From an uncultured Ellagibacter sp. (GTDB lineage: Bacteria > Actinomycetota > Coriobacteriia > Coriobacteriales > Eggerthellaceae): a stretch of 64,000 nucleotides of DNA. The translations under genes and the position numbers were made by a program. Shown piece by piece: positions 42,664-51,730 of this stretch. The DNA is taken from positions 1 through 64,000 of the forward strand of contig CAKUGU010000006.1 in NCBI GenBank assembly GCA_934654815.1. The letters are read 5' to 3'. The first letter of the stretch is position 1, and the number at the start of each line of letters is the position of its first letter. Below the pieces are notes generated by a model that had not been told where the DNA came from, ran no database searches, and saw nothing but the letters and a program-made list of their open reading frames with translations.

Positions 42664-43429
42664 CGAAGCAGTGAACGTATCTGCAGAACAGCTTGCTGCT
42701 GACAAGAAATTCCTCGAGGAGCGCAAGGAGCGCGGCACCGAGAAGTACATCAAGCGCCACTCCCTGCAGGCCCGCGTGACGCACGGAGTCGCGGCCATCT
42801 CCTGCATCCTTCTGTGCATCAGCGGCTGCTTCGTGTTCATCCCGCCGCTGACCCAGGCTGTGGGCTCCGACGTGGTGTTCGTGTGCCGCATGATCCATCG
42901 CGTCTGCGGCGTGCTGTTCATCGTCATCCCGCTGTTCAGCGCGATCGCGTCGCCCAAGGGCGTCGTCCACATCGTGAAGAACCTGTTCCATTCTTGGGAC
43001 AGCGACGACAAGAAGTGGATGGCCCTCTTCTTCCCGTATCTGTTCTTCGCCAAGTGGATCCACATGCCCGACCAGGGCGAAGTGAAGTCCGGCCAGCGTT
43101 TCGCCGACGGCATGCTGTGGCTGTTCGGCCTGGTCATGGCCTTCTCCGGCTTCATCCTCCTCTTGGGCGAGTTGGGGCTGGCCCTTGGCACCACGGTGCA
43201 CGGCATCATGCTCTTCCTGCATGATTTCGGCTTCCTGATGATCGCCGTGTTCGGCCTGGCCCACATCTTCCTCGGTGCGGGCATCTTCCAGCCCTACCGC
43301 GGCACGCATAAGATCATGTTCGGGGACGGCACCGTTTCCGAGTCCGACGCCCTGTATCATTGGGGTCACTGGGCTCGCGAGGAGATCACCTCCGGCAAGA
43401 ACGTCGTCGAGAAGCCCGCGCAGAAGTAG
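42656..43429 (+). CDS. fdhC: formate dehydrogenase cytochrome b subunit
   Basis: 257 residues, about four membrane helices, with His in RHSLQARVTHGVAAISCILLC, MIHRVCG, VHGIMLFLHDFGFLMIA and GLAHIFLGA as heme b ligand candidates. It is the FdnI type that passes electrons to menaquinone. The ATG at 42656 overlaps fdhB; AAGGAGG lies 6 bases upstream. Confidence 0.93.
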   Translation: MSNEAVNVSAEQLAADKKFLEERKERGTEKYIKRHSLQARVTHGVAAISCILLCISGCFVFIPPLTQAVGSDVVFVCRMIHRVCGVLFIVIPLFSAIASPKGVVHIVKNLFHSWDSDDKKWMALFFPYLFFAKWIHMPDQGEVKSGQRFADGMLWLFGLVMAFSGFILLLGELGLALGTTVHGIMLFLHDFGFLMIAVFGLAHIFLGAGIFQPYRGTHKIMFGDGTVSESDALYHWGHWAREEITSGKNVVEKPAQK

Positions 43430-43450
43430 CGCGTCGGCTTGACTGCTCGC

Positions 43451-43486
43451 AAGCGGGGCCTGAAGGACAACCTTCGGGCCCCGCTT
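43451..43486 (+). terminator. hairpin between fdhC and fdhE
   Basis: 16-bp stem with one G-U pair (43451-43466 / 43471-43486), loop ACAA, with no T run. It may attenuate transcription or protect the fdhABC message. Confidence 0.6.
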
Positions 43487-43569
43487 CGACCGTTCATTTC
43501 CTTGACCGCCGGCACGCGGCCCCGCTGGCGGCGGGCAGAGAAATGATGCAGTGCGAGAAAGGCATTCCC

Positions 43570-44472
43570 ATGAACATTCGAGCAGCACAGAAAGCGGCCG
43601 ATTATTACGAGAAGACGCTCGACACGCAGGACGTTGCGCGCATCGACTTCTTCATGAAATTGTGGCTCGCCCTCGACGAGGCCGACGCTGCGGGCGATTA
43701 TGCAGGCTCCTATGAAGCTCCCGACGCCGAAACCGTCCGCGCGCTTTCCGATGAGGAGCGCCCGGTGCTCGATGCCGCGCCCGCGAAGATCGATGCGCAG
43801 GCGCTTTCGCGCGCCGTGTGCGCCGTGTGCGCCCGTGCCTACGAGCTCGACGGATTCGACGCCGAGACTGCGAAGGCGCTCACCCATGCGAACTGGGATG
43901 ACGTCATCGCGGCAAGCCCTGTCGACATGGCCGGCAAGAACCCGGCGGCGTACCTGGAGGCGCTCATGGGCGAACTCCAGAACGCTGGCATGGCCGAGCA
44001 GCAGGCGTACCTCGGCGCGCTGTTCGTCTCGCTCGCCCTGCGCGCGCAGCTCGAAGGCCCGGCGGCCGCGATCGCGAAGGCGCGCAAGAAGGCGAAGGTG
44101 TTCTTCGACCACCAGCGCACCTGCCCGGTATGCGGGTCGGAAGCGGCCGTCGCCAACGTGGGCGAAGGCGGGTCGGGCGACGGGCGCAACAAGCAGTTGT
44201 GGTGCCCGCAGTGCGCGACGGTGTGGGAGTTCGACCGCGTGCGCTGTCCGCGCTGCGGCACGCGCAACCAGGCGCACCTGCACTACTACAACATCGAGGG
44301 TGACGAGGCCCACCGCATCGGTACATGCGACGAGTGCGGCGGCTACATGCGCACGCGCTTCTCGGGCGAAGGCGATGCCGCTCCCCTTTCCTACGAGGTC
44401 GAAGACGTGGTCATGGCGCGCCTCGACGCCATCGCCGCAGACCCGACGTTTGCGGGCGGTACGTCCGAATAA
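43570..44472 (+). CDS. fdhE: FdhE-like formate dehydrogenase accessory protein
   Basis: 300 residues. Rubredoxin-like metal sites in the C-terminal half: TCPVCGSEA, LWCPQCATVWEF, RCPRCGTRN and GTCDECGGY. E. coli FdhE helps mature the exported formate dehydrogenase. The ATG at 43570 (MNIRAAQKA) is chosen; the in-frame ATG at 43543 has a weak ribosome binding site. Confidence 0.88.
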   Translation: MNIRAAQKAADYYEKTLDTQDVARIDFFMKLWLALDEADAAGDYAGSYEAPDAETVRALSDEERPVLDAAPAKIDAQALSRAVCAVCARAYELDGFDAETAKALTHANWDDVIAASPVDMAGKNPAAYLEALMGELQNAGMAEQQAYLGALFVSLALRAQLEGPAAAIAKARKKAKVFFDHQRTCPVCGSEAAVANVGEGGSGDGRNKQLWCPQCATVWEFDRVRCPRCGTRNQAHLHYYNIEGDEAHRIGTCDECGGYMRTRFSGEGDAAPLSYEVEDVVMARLDAIAADPTFAGGTSE

Positions 44473-44595
44473 CGGGTTCCGCACTGGTAAGGGCTCTTAT
44501 TTCGCGATATAGTTTCCACTATTAGCAGCCTCTCGAAAAGGAGCCCTCCCGCGAAAGCATGCCGCCGATACCGGTTATGCATCGTCACGTTCGCC

Positions 44596-47430
44596 GTGGC
44601 GCTCCTTGTTGCGCTCGTTTCCGTTTCGAACGTGCGCGCCGCCTTTGCCGACAAGGCCCCTGCCGCCGACAACTCCTCGAACCTCACGACCGTGCGCGTC
44701 GGTTATTACGAGTCGCGCAATTTCCTCGTGGGCGCGAATGACGCCGACCCGAAGAGCGGCTACGGCTACGAGTACCTGCAACGTGCGGCATCGTATGCCG
44801 GTTGGCGCTTCGAGTACGTGTACGGAACCTGGACAGAGCTCTACGACAAGCTCGCGCGCGGGGAAATCGACCTGCTTCCGGGCGTGTCGTTCACCGAAGA
44901 GCACGCCGCCGAAGTGGCGTTTCCCTCCGCAAGCATGTTGAACGAGACGTTTTACGTCTACCGTGCGGCGCACGACGACTCCATTTCGGGAAGCGACGTC
45001 TCCACGCTTTCGGGCAAGCGCCTCGGCGTGGTGGGGAAATCCCTCTCCGAGAGGAGCTTCGAGACGTGGCTTTCGCGCAACGGCATATCGCCCGTCGTCG
45101 TCGAGTACTCGTCGTCTTCCGAGATGAGGGAAGCCTTCGAATCGGGCGCGATCGACGCGTTCATAAGCTCCGACAACGTGGCGTACCGTTTCGACGATGT
45201 CATCCCGACGTTCATCGTCGGTAAGGAACCGTATTATCTTGCCGTGTCATCCGGCCGCGACGACCTGCTTTCCACCTTGAACGACGTGCAGTCGGTCATG
45301 AACAGCCAAGACCGTGCGTTCATCGATGAGTTGCAGGTCCGCTACGCCGCCGACACCGCGGCGAGCGCGTACCTCACGCCCGCCGAAGCGGAGTGGATGG
45401 CGAGCCATTCCTCGCTTACCGTGGGCTACCTCAACAGCTACCTGCCGTTTTGCGACACCGGCAAGAACGGGGACGCGACGGGGCTTATGATCGACGTGCT
45501 CGCAGCGATGATCGACAGCTTGCCCGTCTCGTGGGACGTGGACGTGACGTATCGCTCCTACGACGACCAGGGTGACCTGTTCGCGGCCCTGAAATCGGGC
45601 GACATCGACGTGGCGTTCCCCGTGGGCGGGGAAACGTGGTACGCGGAAACCAACGGCTTTCTGCGCAGCACGCCGGTGGCGTCCCCGTCGATGGATCTGG
45701 TCTACCGGGAAGGCGCCGAATTCGAGGATGCCGTGACGTCCATCGCGGTGAACAGGCACAATCTTCTACAGCAAAACTTCGCGTTTCTGTGCTTCCCCAA
45801 CGCCTCCATCGTCGAATGCGACTCGATCGAGGAATGCATCGACGCGGTGAGATTAGGCCGTGCGGGAAGCACGGTCATAAACGGGTTGCGGGCGGGCGCG
45901 CTGCTCAGCACCGAAACGCAGCTCGTTTCGGTACAGCTTCCCGATTCCGACGACCGCTGTTTCGGCGTGAGGGCGGGTAACGGCGTGCTGCTGCAGATCC
46001 TGAACCGCGGGCTCGGCATCATCGGCGAGAACTACGGGATGAACGTCTCGTACCGCTACACCGATGGGCTCTTCACTTACCGGCTTTCCGACTTCGTGCG
46101 CGACCACTGGCAGGAAATCGCCGTGGCGGCGCTGATCGTCCTGGCGCTCGTCGTGGCGTACGTTGTGCGGCGATTCCGTAAGATCCAGCGCGAGAAAGCG
46201 CGCAAGGAAGAGCAGAACCGCGCGCTCGAACGGGCTCTTGAACAGGCAGAACGAGCGAGCAAGGCGAAAGACGTGCTGCTCGGCAACCTCTCACACGACA
46301 TCCGCACGCCGCTCAACGGCATCTTGGGCGTCATGGAGTCGAACGCCTCGTGCACCGATGGGAAAACGGTCGAGGAAAACATCTCCAAGGCGCGAAACGC
46401 CGCACGGCAGCTTCTCTGCCTCGTCGACGACCTGCTCGAGATGAGCAAACTCAAGAGCGGCGATGTCAAGATAGCGGCCGAGCCGTTCTCGCTCGGAGAC
46501 GTCATGGCCGACGTGCTGTCCGGCGTGACGTCGCAGGCGAAGGAGGCCGGCGTCTCGATTCGCTGCAAACAGGCGCAGGAAGAAGGCTGCGAAAGCGAGC
46601 TTGCGTGCAAGAGCGTCGAGCGTCTGCGCGCGAGCCGCGCGGTCGGCAGCCCCACCTACGTGCGCCAGGTGCTCACGAACGTGTTCGACAACGCGGTCCG
46701 CTACAACAAGCCGGGTGGAAGCGTGACGTGGGACGCGAGCCTCGAAAGCGGGGACGCTTCGCATGCCGTGTTCGTCTGCACCGTTGCCGACACAGGCGCC
46801 GGCATGACCCCCGAAGTGAGAAGCCGCCTGTTCGAGCCGTTCTTCCAGGGCGAGGAGACGGCGCGCTCGATATATCCCGGGTCGGGTTTGGGCATGCCCA
46901 TCGTGGGCGAGCTCGTCAGGCTGATGGGCGGCTCGATCGGTGTCGAGAGTACGCCGGGTGCGGGGACGACGATCACGATTCGCATACCGCTCGGCGTGGA
47001 AGAAAGCGACGCGGCTCCTGCCGACGCGCAGGAGCCGAGCACGGGCCTTGCCGGCCTGCGAATCCTTCTCGTCGAGGATAATGACTTGAACCTCGAGATC
47101 ACGCAGAGCGTGCTCGAACGCAAAGGGGCCGAAGTCGTAACCGCGCGCAACGGCGAGCAGGCGGTGCGCGCGTTCGAGAAGGCGCCTGCGGGGTCGATCG
47201 GCGCGGTGGTCATGGACATCATGATGCCGGTTATGAACGGCTACGAGGCGACGCGGGCCATCCGCGCGCTCAGCCGTCCCGACGCTGCCACGGTGCCGAT
47301 CGTCGCCATGACGGCGAACGTGTTCGAAGACGACCGCGCCCGCGCGCTCGCGGCGGGGATGAACGAGCATCTGTCCAAGCCGCTCGATGCCGACCGCTTG
47401 GCGGCAGTTCTCGCGACGCTGTGCGCTTAA
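44596..47430 (+). CDS. EvgS/BvgS-like hybrid histidine kinase
   Basis: 944 residues. A signal-like N-terminus is followed by two periplasmic substrate-binding (Venus flytrap) domains (~30-255 and ~270-485), a membrane helix (~505-528), HisKA with His567 in NLSHDIRTPLNG, the HATPase with NVFDNAVRYN and GSGLGMPIVGELV, and a C-terminal receiver with Asp874 (VVMDIMMPVMNGYEA). There is no HPt domain and no response regulator nearby. The GTG at 44596 is the only start in frame, but it gives a signal peptide without a basic start; the upstream frame, CRRYRL, would give one but has no start codon. Confidence 0.9.
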   Translation: MALLVALVSVSNVRAAFADKAPAADNSSNLTTVRVGYYESRNFLVGANDADPKSGYGYEYLQRAASYAGWRFEYVYGTWTELYDKLARGEIDLLPGVSFTEEHAAEVAFPSASMLNETFYVYRAAHDDSISGSDVSTLSGKRLGVVGKSLSERSFETWLSRNGISPVVVEYSSSSEMREAFESGAIDAFISSDNVAYRFDDVIPTFIVGKEPYYLAVSSGRDDLLSTLNDVQSVMNSQDRAFIDELQVRYAADTAASAYLTPAEAEWMASHSSLTVGYLNSYLPFCDTGKNGDATGLMIDVLAAMIDSLPVSWDVDVTYRSYDDQGDLFAALKSGDIDVAFPVGGETWYAETNGFLRSTPVASPSMDLVYREGAEFEDAVTSIAVNRHNLLQQNFAFLCFPNASIVECDSIEECIDAVRLGRAGSTVINGLRAGALLSTETQLVSVQLPDSDDRCFGVRAGNGVLLQILNRGLGIIGENYGMNVSYRYTDGLFTYRLSDFVRDHWQEIAVAALIVLALVVAYVVRRFRKIQREKARKEEQNRALERALEQAERASKAKDVLLGNLSHDIRTPLNGILGVMESNASCTDGKTVEENISKARNAARQLLCLVDDLLEMSKLKSGDVKIAAEPFSLGDVMADVLSGVTSQAKEAGVSIRCKQAQEEGCESELACKSVERLRASRAVGSPTYVRQVLTNVFDNAVRYNKPGGSVTWDASLESGDASHAVFVCTVADTGAGMTPEVRSRLFEPFFQGEETARSIYPGSGLGMPIVGELVRLMGGSIGVESTPGAGTTITIRIPLGVEESDAAPADAQEPSTGLAGLRILLVEDNDLNLEITQSVLERKGAEVVTARNGEQAVRAFEKAPAGSIGAVVMDIMMPVMNGYEATRAIRALSRPDAATVPIVAMTANVFEDDRARALAAGMNEHLSKPLDADRLAAVLATLCA

Positions 47431-47465
47431 AGCTTGTAGGATTTGGTTCGAAGGTTGGGAGATGC

Positions 47466-48290
47466 ATGAAGAAACGAGGGGTCGCAGCCGTTTTCGCGCT
47501 CGTGGTCGTTGCGGCGATGCTGCTCGTTGGGTGCTCACGTGCCGCTGACTCGGCGCACGCGGGCGAGGGCGACGCGCTTCCCTCGATCGTGGTAGGCGCC
47601 GACACCTACCCGCCGTACGTGTCGTCCGACGAGAACGGCAACCTTGTTGGCATCGACGTCGAAATCCTCACCGAGGCGTTCGGGCGCATCGGGTACAAGC
47701 CCGAGTTCCGCATCATCGATTGGGAACGCAAAGCCGATCTGCTCGCCGCGGGCGACATCGACTGCATCGCGTCGTGCTTCTCGATGACCGGTCGCGAAAG
47801 CGAGTACAAATGGGCAGGTCCCTACATGAAGAGCCGCCAGGTCGTCGCGGTCGACCCGGTAAGCGATATCTACACTTTGGCCGATTTGGAGGGCAAGGTC
47901 GTGGCCGTGCAGTCGACCACCAAGCCGGAAAGCATCCTGCTCGACCGCACGAACCCGCGCGTTCCCGAGGTGAAGAACGTGTTCAGCTTCGCCGATCGCT
48001 CGTACCTGAACCCGGCGCTCATCAAGGGATACGTCGACGCGATCGCCGCGCACGAAACCTCGATTCTCACCTACGAGCAGGACTACGGGGTGCAGTATCG
48101 AATCCTCGGTGAGCCGCTGCTCGAAGTGGGGCTCGGCGTGGCGTTCGATAACAACGACGATCGCGGCATCGCCGAAGCGCTCGACGGCGCCATCGCCGAC
48201 ATGCTCGCGGACGGCACCATGGCCGATATCCTTTCCAACTACTTCGACGACCCGTCGAGCTTCCTTGATATGGAGGGCCTCGATGGTTAG
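47466..48290 (+). CDS. amino-acid-type substrate-binding lipoprotein
   Basis: 274 residues of the SBP_bac_3 family. The signal ends in a lipobox, LLVGC (Cys24). VVGADTYPPYVSSDENGNLVGIDVEIL is the usual start of the domain. There is no transporter gene near; it lies between two hybrid kinases and overlaps the second by 8 bases, so it may deliver a ligand to a kinase. ATG 47466. Confidence 0.88.
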   Translation: MKKRGVAAVFALVVVAAMLLVGCSRAADSAHAGEGDALPSIVVGADTYPPYVSSDENGNLVGIDVEILTEAFGRIGYKPEFRIIDWERKADLLAAGDIDCIASCFSMTGRESEYKWAGPYMKSRQVVAVDPVSDIYTLADLEGKVVAVQSTTKPESILLDRTNPRVPEVKNVFSFADRSYLNPALIKGYVDAIAAHETSILTYEQDYGVQYRILGEPLLEVGLGVAFDNNDDRGIAEALDGAIADMLADGTMADILSNYFDDPSSFLDMEGLDG

Positions 48291-50444
48291 ATCGTCGTTC
48301 TTCGATAAGCATTTCTGGCCGATCGTCTTCGCGGTGGGTGTCGTCGTGCTGGCCGTCGTCGGCGTCGGTGCGTATTCCGTCACCCACGCTGCGGCCGAGA
48401 GGAACGCGCAAAGCACAATCGAGTACGTGCAGAAGCAAAGCCTCACCTTCGACTCGTTCAACGACGCCTCCACTATGAAGAGCCTTCTGCGCTTGACCGA
48501 GAACGCGAGCCAGCTTGCTCGCGACCTGGAAAGCGCCACGGCGATCTAAGCGGGCTTGCTGAACACGCGAGCGACCTGCGCTTGACGGCCGCCATCGTTA
48601 TTTCGCCTGATGGGAGCCTTGAAGGGCAATCAGCCGCCGACGGTGTGGGCTACGATCTGCTCGCAAGTTCGCTCCTCGATGAACCTGCGCTCGACGTGGC
48701 ATCGCATCCAGCGAAGGTGTATACGGCACGCGTCGACCTTGCCGACGGATCGTACGTCGACATCGGCTGCGCCCCGCGCCTCGACGCCCCGGGCATCGTG
48801 GTCGCGGCATACCACACCAGCGTCACGTTCGCGCACCGCTATCAGCTGACGCAGCAAAGCCTGCTCAATGGCTACGAACCCGCCAGCGGCGGTGCGATCG
48901 TCATCGAGAAGGCGGGCGACGTCGTCGCGGCAAGCGTCGATGGGTGGAAGCCGGGCGCTTCAAGCGCCCTTCCCGCGAAGGACGATGCGGCCATCAAGGC
49001 GATCAAGCAGCAATGCAAGGCGGGTGAGCTCGCGCTCGTGCGGACGCAGTCGGGTGCGTACTTCGCGCTCTTCGACAAGGCGCGCGACTACTACGTGTAC
49101 ACCTACACGGGGGCCGGCAAGGTCATCCATGCTGTGGGGTTGAGCGTCATCGTCGCGCTCGGCGTCTACGCGCTCGTGGTCGCGGTCGTCGTCGCGCTGC
49201 GCCGCAGCGCAGAGCGTCGCTACCTGAACGGCCTCGTGAAGCGCGAACGCGGCTACAACGAGCAGCTCGAGCAATCGGCTCGCGAGGCGCAAAGCGCGAA
49301 CCGGGCGAAGACGGAGTTCCTCCAGCGCATGAGTCACGACATCCGCACGCCCATCAATGGCATCCGCGGCATGGTGGAGATCGGCAACGCGTTTGCCGAC
49401 GACAAAGAGCGGCAAGCCGAATGCCGCGACAAGATATGGACGGCGTCGAGCCTGCTGCTCGATTTGGTGAACGAGGTGCTCGACACGAGCAAACTCGAAT
49501 CCGGCGACGTCGTGTTCGACATGCGCCCGACCAACCTGGTCGATCTGAATGCGGGTGTCTGCGAGATGCTCGAACGCCAGGCGTCCGAACGCGACATTTC
49601 CATCGAATGCGATCAGAGCGCGATCGAGCACCCGTGCGTCGTCGCGAGCGATCTGCACCTGAAGCGCCTGCTCATGAACGTCGCGGGTAATGCGGTGAAG
49701 TACAACAACCCCGGCGGTTACGTGCGTTTCACGTGCCGCGAGGTGCGCTTCGACGGCGTGCGCGCAACATATGAGACGGTCATCGCCGACAACGGCATCG
49801 GCATGAGCGAGGAATTCCAGAAGCACCTGTTCGAGCCGTTCTCGCGCGAGAACCAGAACGTCGTCGACAAGCCGTCGGGCACGGGGCTCGGAACGGTCAT
49901 CGCCAAGCAGCTCGTCGACCAGATGGGCGGATCCATCCGCTTCGAGAGCACGCTCGGCGAGGGGACGACGTGCACCATCCGGCTGTCGTTCGAAGTGACC
50001 GAACCTGATGCCGCCGTGAGCGCGACCGAGGAACTGCCGCCCGCATCGCTTCAGGGGATGAGCATCCTGTTCGCGGAAGACAACGAGCTCAACGCCGAGA
50101 TCGCCCTGTTCGTGCTCGAGGAAGCAGGCGCGCACGTCGTGCACGTGGTCGATGGGGAAAGCGAGGTTGAGACGTTCCTCGAAAGCGAGCCGTTCTCGTT
50201 CGACATCGTGCTCACCGACATCATGATGCCGGGAATCGATGGCTGCGAGGCGACGCGCCGCATCCGCGCGTCCGGCCGCCCCGATGCGAAGTCGGTGCCT
50301 ATCATCGCCATGAGCGCGAACGCGTTCGCCGACGACCGCAGGCGCTCCCGCGAGGCGGGGATGGACGCACACCTGGCGAAGCCCTTCGATTCCGACGCGC
50401 TCGTGAAGGAGCTTGCGAGGATTTCGAAGGACAAAGAGCGATAG
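48283..50444 (+). pseudogene. hybrid histidine kinase broken by a single-base frameshift
   Basis: The first frame (48283-48549) gives MVRSSFFDKHFWPIVFAVGV, a membrane helix and a start of a sensor region, then stops at TAA after ATAI. The second frame (from before 48549 to 50444) gives the rest of the sensor region, a membrane helix, HisKA (His at 49334, MSHDIRTPINGIRGM), HATPase and a receiver with Asp in VLTDIMMPGIDGCEA. Adding one G near 48543 makes ATADLSGLAEHASDLRL and joins both parts. The short reading begins at TTG 48582 only by default. Either a real mutation or a sequence error. Confidence 0.8.
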
Positions 50445-50629
50445 TCTTCCCGAGAAGTGCATGGCCGCGCGTCTCTTTTCGGAGGTGGGCAGTGCGGGGT
50501 GCACGAGCGGCGCGGCGCGCGTGCGCCCCGCGTGCATTTTCGGCGCACCGACGCGTTGAGCGGCGGCGCGCCGTTTCATTTTGCCTATACTGGGGAAAGA
50601 TTGCGACCCAGTAAGAAGGCGAGATATAT

Positions 50630-51730
50630 ATGATCGAAGTGCTCTGGCACGGCCGCGGTGGGCAGGGGGCGTTCACGGCGGCGCGGCTTTTGGGGGCGGC
50701 GTCGTCGTTTGCGGACGGCCGCTACGCGCTCGCGTTTCCGTCGTTCGGCCCCGAGCGGCGCGGCGCGCCCATGCGCGCGTTCACGAAGATGGCGGACGAG
50801 CCCATCGGCGACCGCAGCGCCGTTTCGCAGGCGGACTACGTGGTGTACCTGGACGACACGCTGTTCGGCGACGGATGGGAAAGCGAGCTGAAACCGGGCG
50901 GCGTCGCGGTGGTGAACACGACCCGCGCGTTCAACGACTCGCGCATCGTCGCCATCGATGCCAACGGTATTTCCCAAGCGGAACTTGGGCGACCCATTCC
51001 CAACACGGCGCTGCTCGGCGCGCTCTGCGCGGTGTGCGACCGCGTTTCCGCAGACGACGTGAAGGCGGCCATCGAGGGGTGCATGCCGCGCAAGCTCCAC
51101 GACGCGAACAAGCGCGTGGTCGACGTGGCGGCCGCGGCGGTGCTTGCTGCGCGGCAGGGCGGCGATGACGCGGCGCAAACGGATGTTTCACGTGAAACAG
51201 AAGGGTCGGCTGCCTGCGTCGCCTCGGCAAAACATGCCGTTGACCAGCCTGTTTCCCGAGACGGGGCGATTGTTCCCACGCTTAAGGACGACGTGCTCGA
51301 CCCGGCCGACTTCGCCCGCACCACCTGCTTTGCGGGCGGTTACCTCGTCGCGAAGAACGCGGGCTGGCGCAACAAGCGGCCCGTCGTCGATGCCGAGAAA
51401 TGCACCGGCTGCCTGCAGTGTTACTTGTACTGTCCTGACGGAACTATAGTTCGACGGGCCTGCCGGCCCGTCGACGGGGTCGACGCTGCGCGAGCGGCGG
51501 GCACCTCATCTTGCGGCTCCAGCTCCTCCTCGCGTGCGGAAGCACGCGTCGTCGGTGCTTCGCCGCAATCTGAAGCGCCGGCCGCTCGCTCGCTGACTTC
51601 CTTGGGCGAACCTATGAGTGGATCTCCCGTCGCGATTGACTACGACTTCTGCAAGGGGTGCGGGGTGTGCGTGTCGATGTGTCGTTTCGACGCGCTCGCC
51701 ATGGTTCCCGAAAGCGAGGTGACGGAGTAA
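50630..51730 (+). CDS. 2-oxoacid:ferredoxin oxidoreductase, gamma-delta fusion
   Basis: 366 residues. Residues 1-175 are the gamma subunit (VLWHGRGGQGAFTAARLLGAA). The rest is the delta ferredoxin: CTGCLQCYLYCPDG and CKGCGVCVSMC. Two inserts are seen: a linker with VSRET from an internal parS (~185-190) and a ~55-residue Ser/Ala-rich stretch between the two clusters. It forms one enzyme with the next two genes (1 and 3-4 base spacing or overlap). The substrate may be pyruvate or a branched 2-oxoacid. Confidence 0.88.
   Translation: MIEVLWHGRGGQGAFTAARLLGAASSFADGRYALAFPSFGPERRGAPMRAFTKMADEPIGDRSAVSQADYVVYLDDTLFGDGWESELKPGGVAVVNTTRAFNDSRIVAIDANGISQAELGRPIPNTALLGALCAVCDRVSADDVKAAIEGCMPRKLHDANKRVVDVAAAAVLAARQGGDDAAQTDVSRETEGSAACVASAKHAVDQPVSRDGAIVPTLKDDVLDPADFARTTCFAGGYLVAKNAGWRNKRPVVDAEKCTGCLQCYLYCPDGTIVRRACRPVDGVDAARAAGTSSCGSSSSSRAEARVVGASPQSEAPAARSLTSLGEPMSGSPVAIDYDFCKGCGVCVSMCRFDALAMVPESEVTE
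51184..51199. promoter_or_regulatory. parS: parS site inside the oxidoreductase gamma-delta gene
   Basis: A perfect TGTTTCACGTGAAACA, read as VSRET. It is about 21 kb from the previous parS and 47 kb from the candidate origin. Confidence 0.88.

Noticed and set aside
49726..49737. GTTTCACGTGCC, a partial parS in the kinase gene
   Set aside because: Only one half matches; four bases differ in the other half.
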